Origin: Spirochaetales bacterium
GTDB taxonomy: Bacteria > Spirochaetota > Spirochaetia > DSM-27196 > SKKC01
Direction of reading: 5' to 3'
DNA length: 6,284 nucleotides
Assembly (NCBI GenBank): GCA_007121695.1
Contig: SKKC01000216.1
Span: forward strand, 1 to 6,284
A program made the position numbers and the translations under genes. Every line of letters begins with the position of its first letter. The first letter of the stretch is position 1. The notes under the pieces were generated by a model. The model was not told the DNA's origin, made no database searches, and was given only the letters and a program-made list of their open reading frames with translations. This document shows, piece by piece, positions 5,918 through 6,284 of this stretch.

Positions 5918-6284
5918 CGACTCCCGCTTTCCACCTGTACTTTCAGGGGAACCGAAAGCTCTACTGCCCTGGTCATTTCATCGACAAGAAGGTCGCGGAT
6001 TCCATCGACTTCAGCAACCGGGCATTCCACCATGAGTTCGTCGTGGACCTGCAGAATAAGCCTGCCGTCGAAACCCGCCTCGCGCAGGCGCGCATCCACG
6101 TTGCACATCGCCTTCTTCACGATGTCAGCGGCGCTTCCCTGTATGGGGGTATTTACCGCGATGCGCTCGGCACCTTCGCGTTCCACCCTGTTTCGACTCT
6201 TCAGCTCGGGGATGGGACGCCGACGACCAAGCAGCGTGGTACTGTACCCCCGCTCCTTCGCCGACTCCACGCATTCGTCCACGA
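5899..6284 (-). CDS. polA: DNA polymerase I, C-terminal end (5' part beyond right edge)
   Basis: The last 127 complete codons of a family A DNA polymerase; the 5' end lies outside the window, so there is no real start here. The visible part covers the end of the fingers/palm: a GYSTTLLGRRR segment (matching the family's Y-V-x-T-x-x-GRRR), RIAVNTPIQGSAADI (40-54 of the fragment), and LILQVHDELMVE (75-86) with the palm motif HDE. Asp81 of the fragment corresponds to Asp882 of E. coli Pol I, one of the two metal-binding catalytic aspartates. The protein ends SRWGEFH, similar in place to the E. coli end NWDQAH. The enzyme fills gaps and removes primers in replication and excision repair. The stop codon lies inside the 5' end of coaE, so polA is the upstream gene of the polA-coaE-SPOR block. 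Confidence 0.93.
   Translation of the reverse strand, partial: VDECVESAKERGYSTTLLGRRRPIPELKSRNRVEREGAERIAVNTPIQGSAADIVKKAMCNVDARLREAGFDGRLILQVHDELMVECPVAEVDGIRDLLVDEMTRAVELSVPLKVQVESGSRWGEFH

Overview
The window looks like an ordinary chromosomal segment of a free-living bacterium with moderately high GC. I lean towards a spirochaete (Spirochaetaceae-like). The reasons are the order polA, coaE, then a membrane-anchored protein (from memory, polA and coaE are also neighbours in Borrelia) and a CoaE P-loop containing Cys instead of the usual all-glycine form. The lineage call is an inference; the gene families are much safer.

Layout, left to right. Positions 1-111 (minus) hold the first 37 codons of a gene cut by the left edge. 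It is a Cys/His zinc-ribbon protein resembling the N-termini of some transposases, with a very good ribosome binding site. Positions 112-293 are its leader and the end of the preceding unit, with a weak terminator-like hairpin and two mutually exclusive stem-loops. Positions 294-971 and 1021-1695 (both minus) are two tandem, full-length DUF374 / lysophospholipid-acyltransferase-like paralogues, about 57% identical by hand alignment. Positions 1696-1819 are a divergent intergenic region. Positions 1820-4480 (plus) encode a complete P2-type cation-transporting P-type ATPase of 886 residues. Positions 4481-4536 are a convergent gap with a small hairpin. Positions 4537-6284 (minus) are a tightly packed unit read right to left: the 3' end of polA (DNA polymerase I), coaE (dephospho-CoA kinase, overlapping polA) and a membrane-anchored SPOR-domain protein.

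How they work together. The polA-coaE-SPOR unit is transcribed as one block with overlapping or near-touching genes, so co-transcription and translational coupling are likely, although the three products act in repair/replication, cofactor synthesis and the cell envelope. The two DUF374 proteins and the ATPase are both membrane related and diverge from a shared 124-bp region. A functional link is possible but not shown by the sequence.

I did not find a clearly new system. The items most worth a second look are the duplicated DUF374 pair, the ATPase whose transmembrane helix 6 lacks the aspartate that Ca2+ pumps need, and the structured leader in front of the truncated zinc-ribbon gene.
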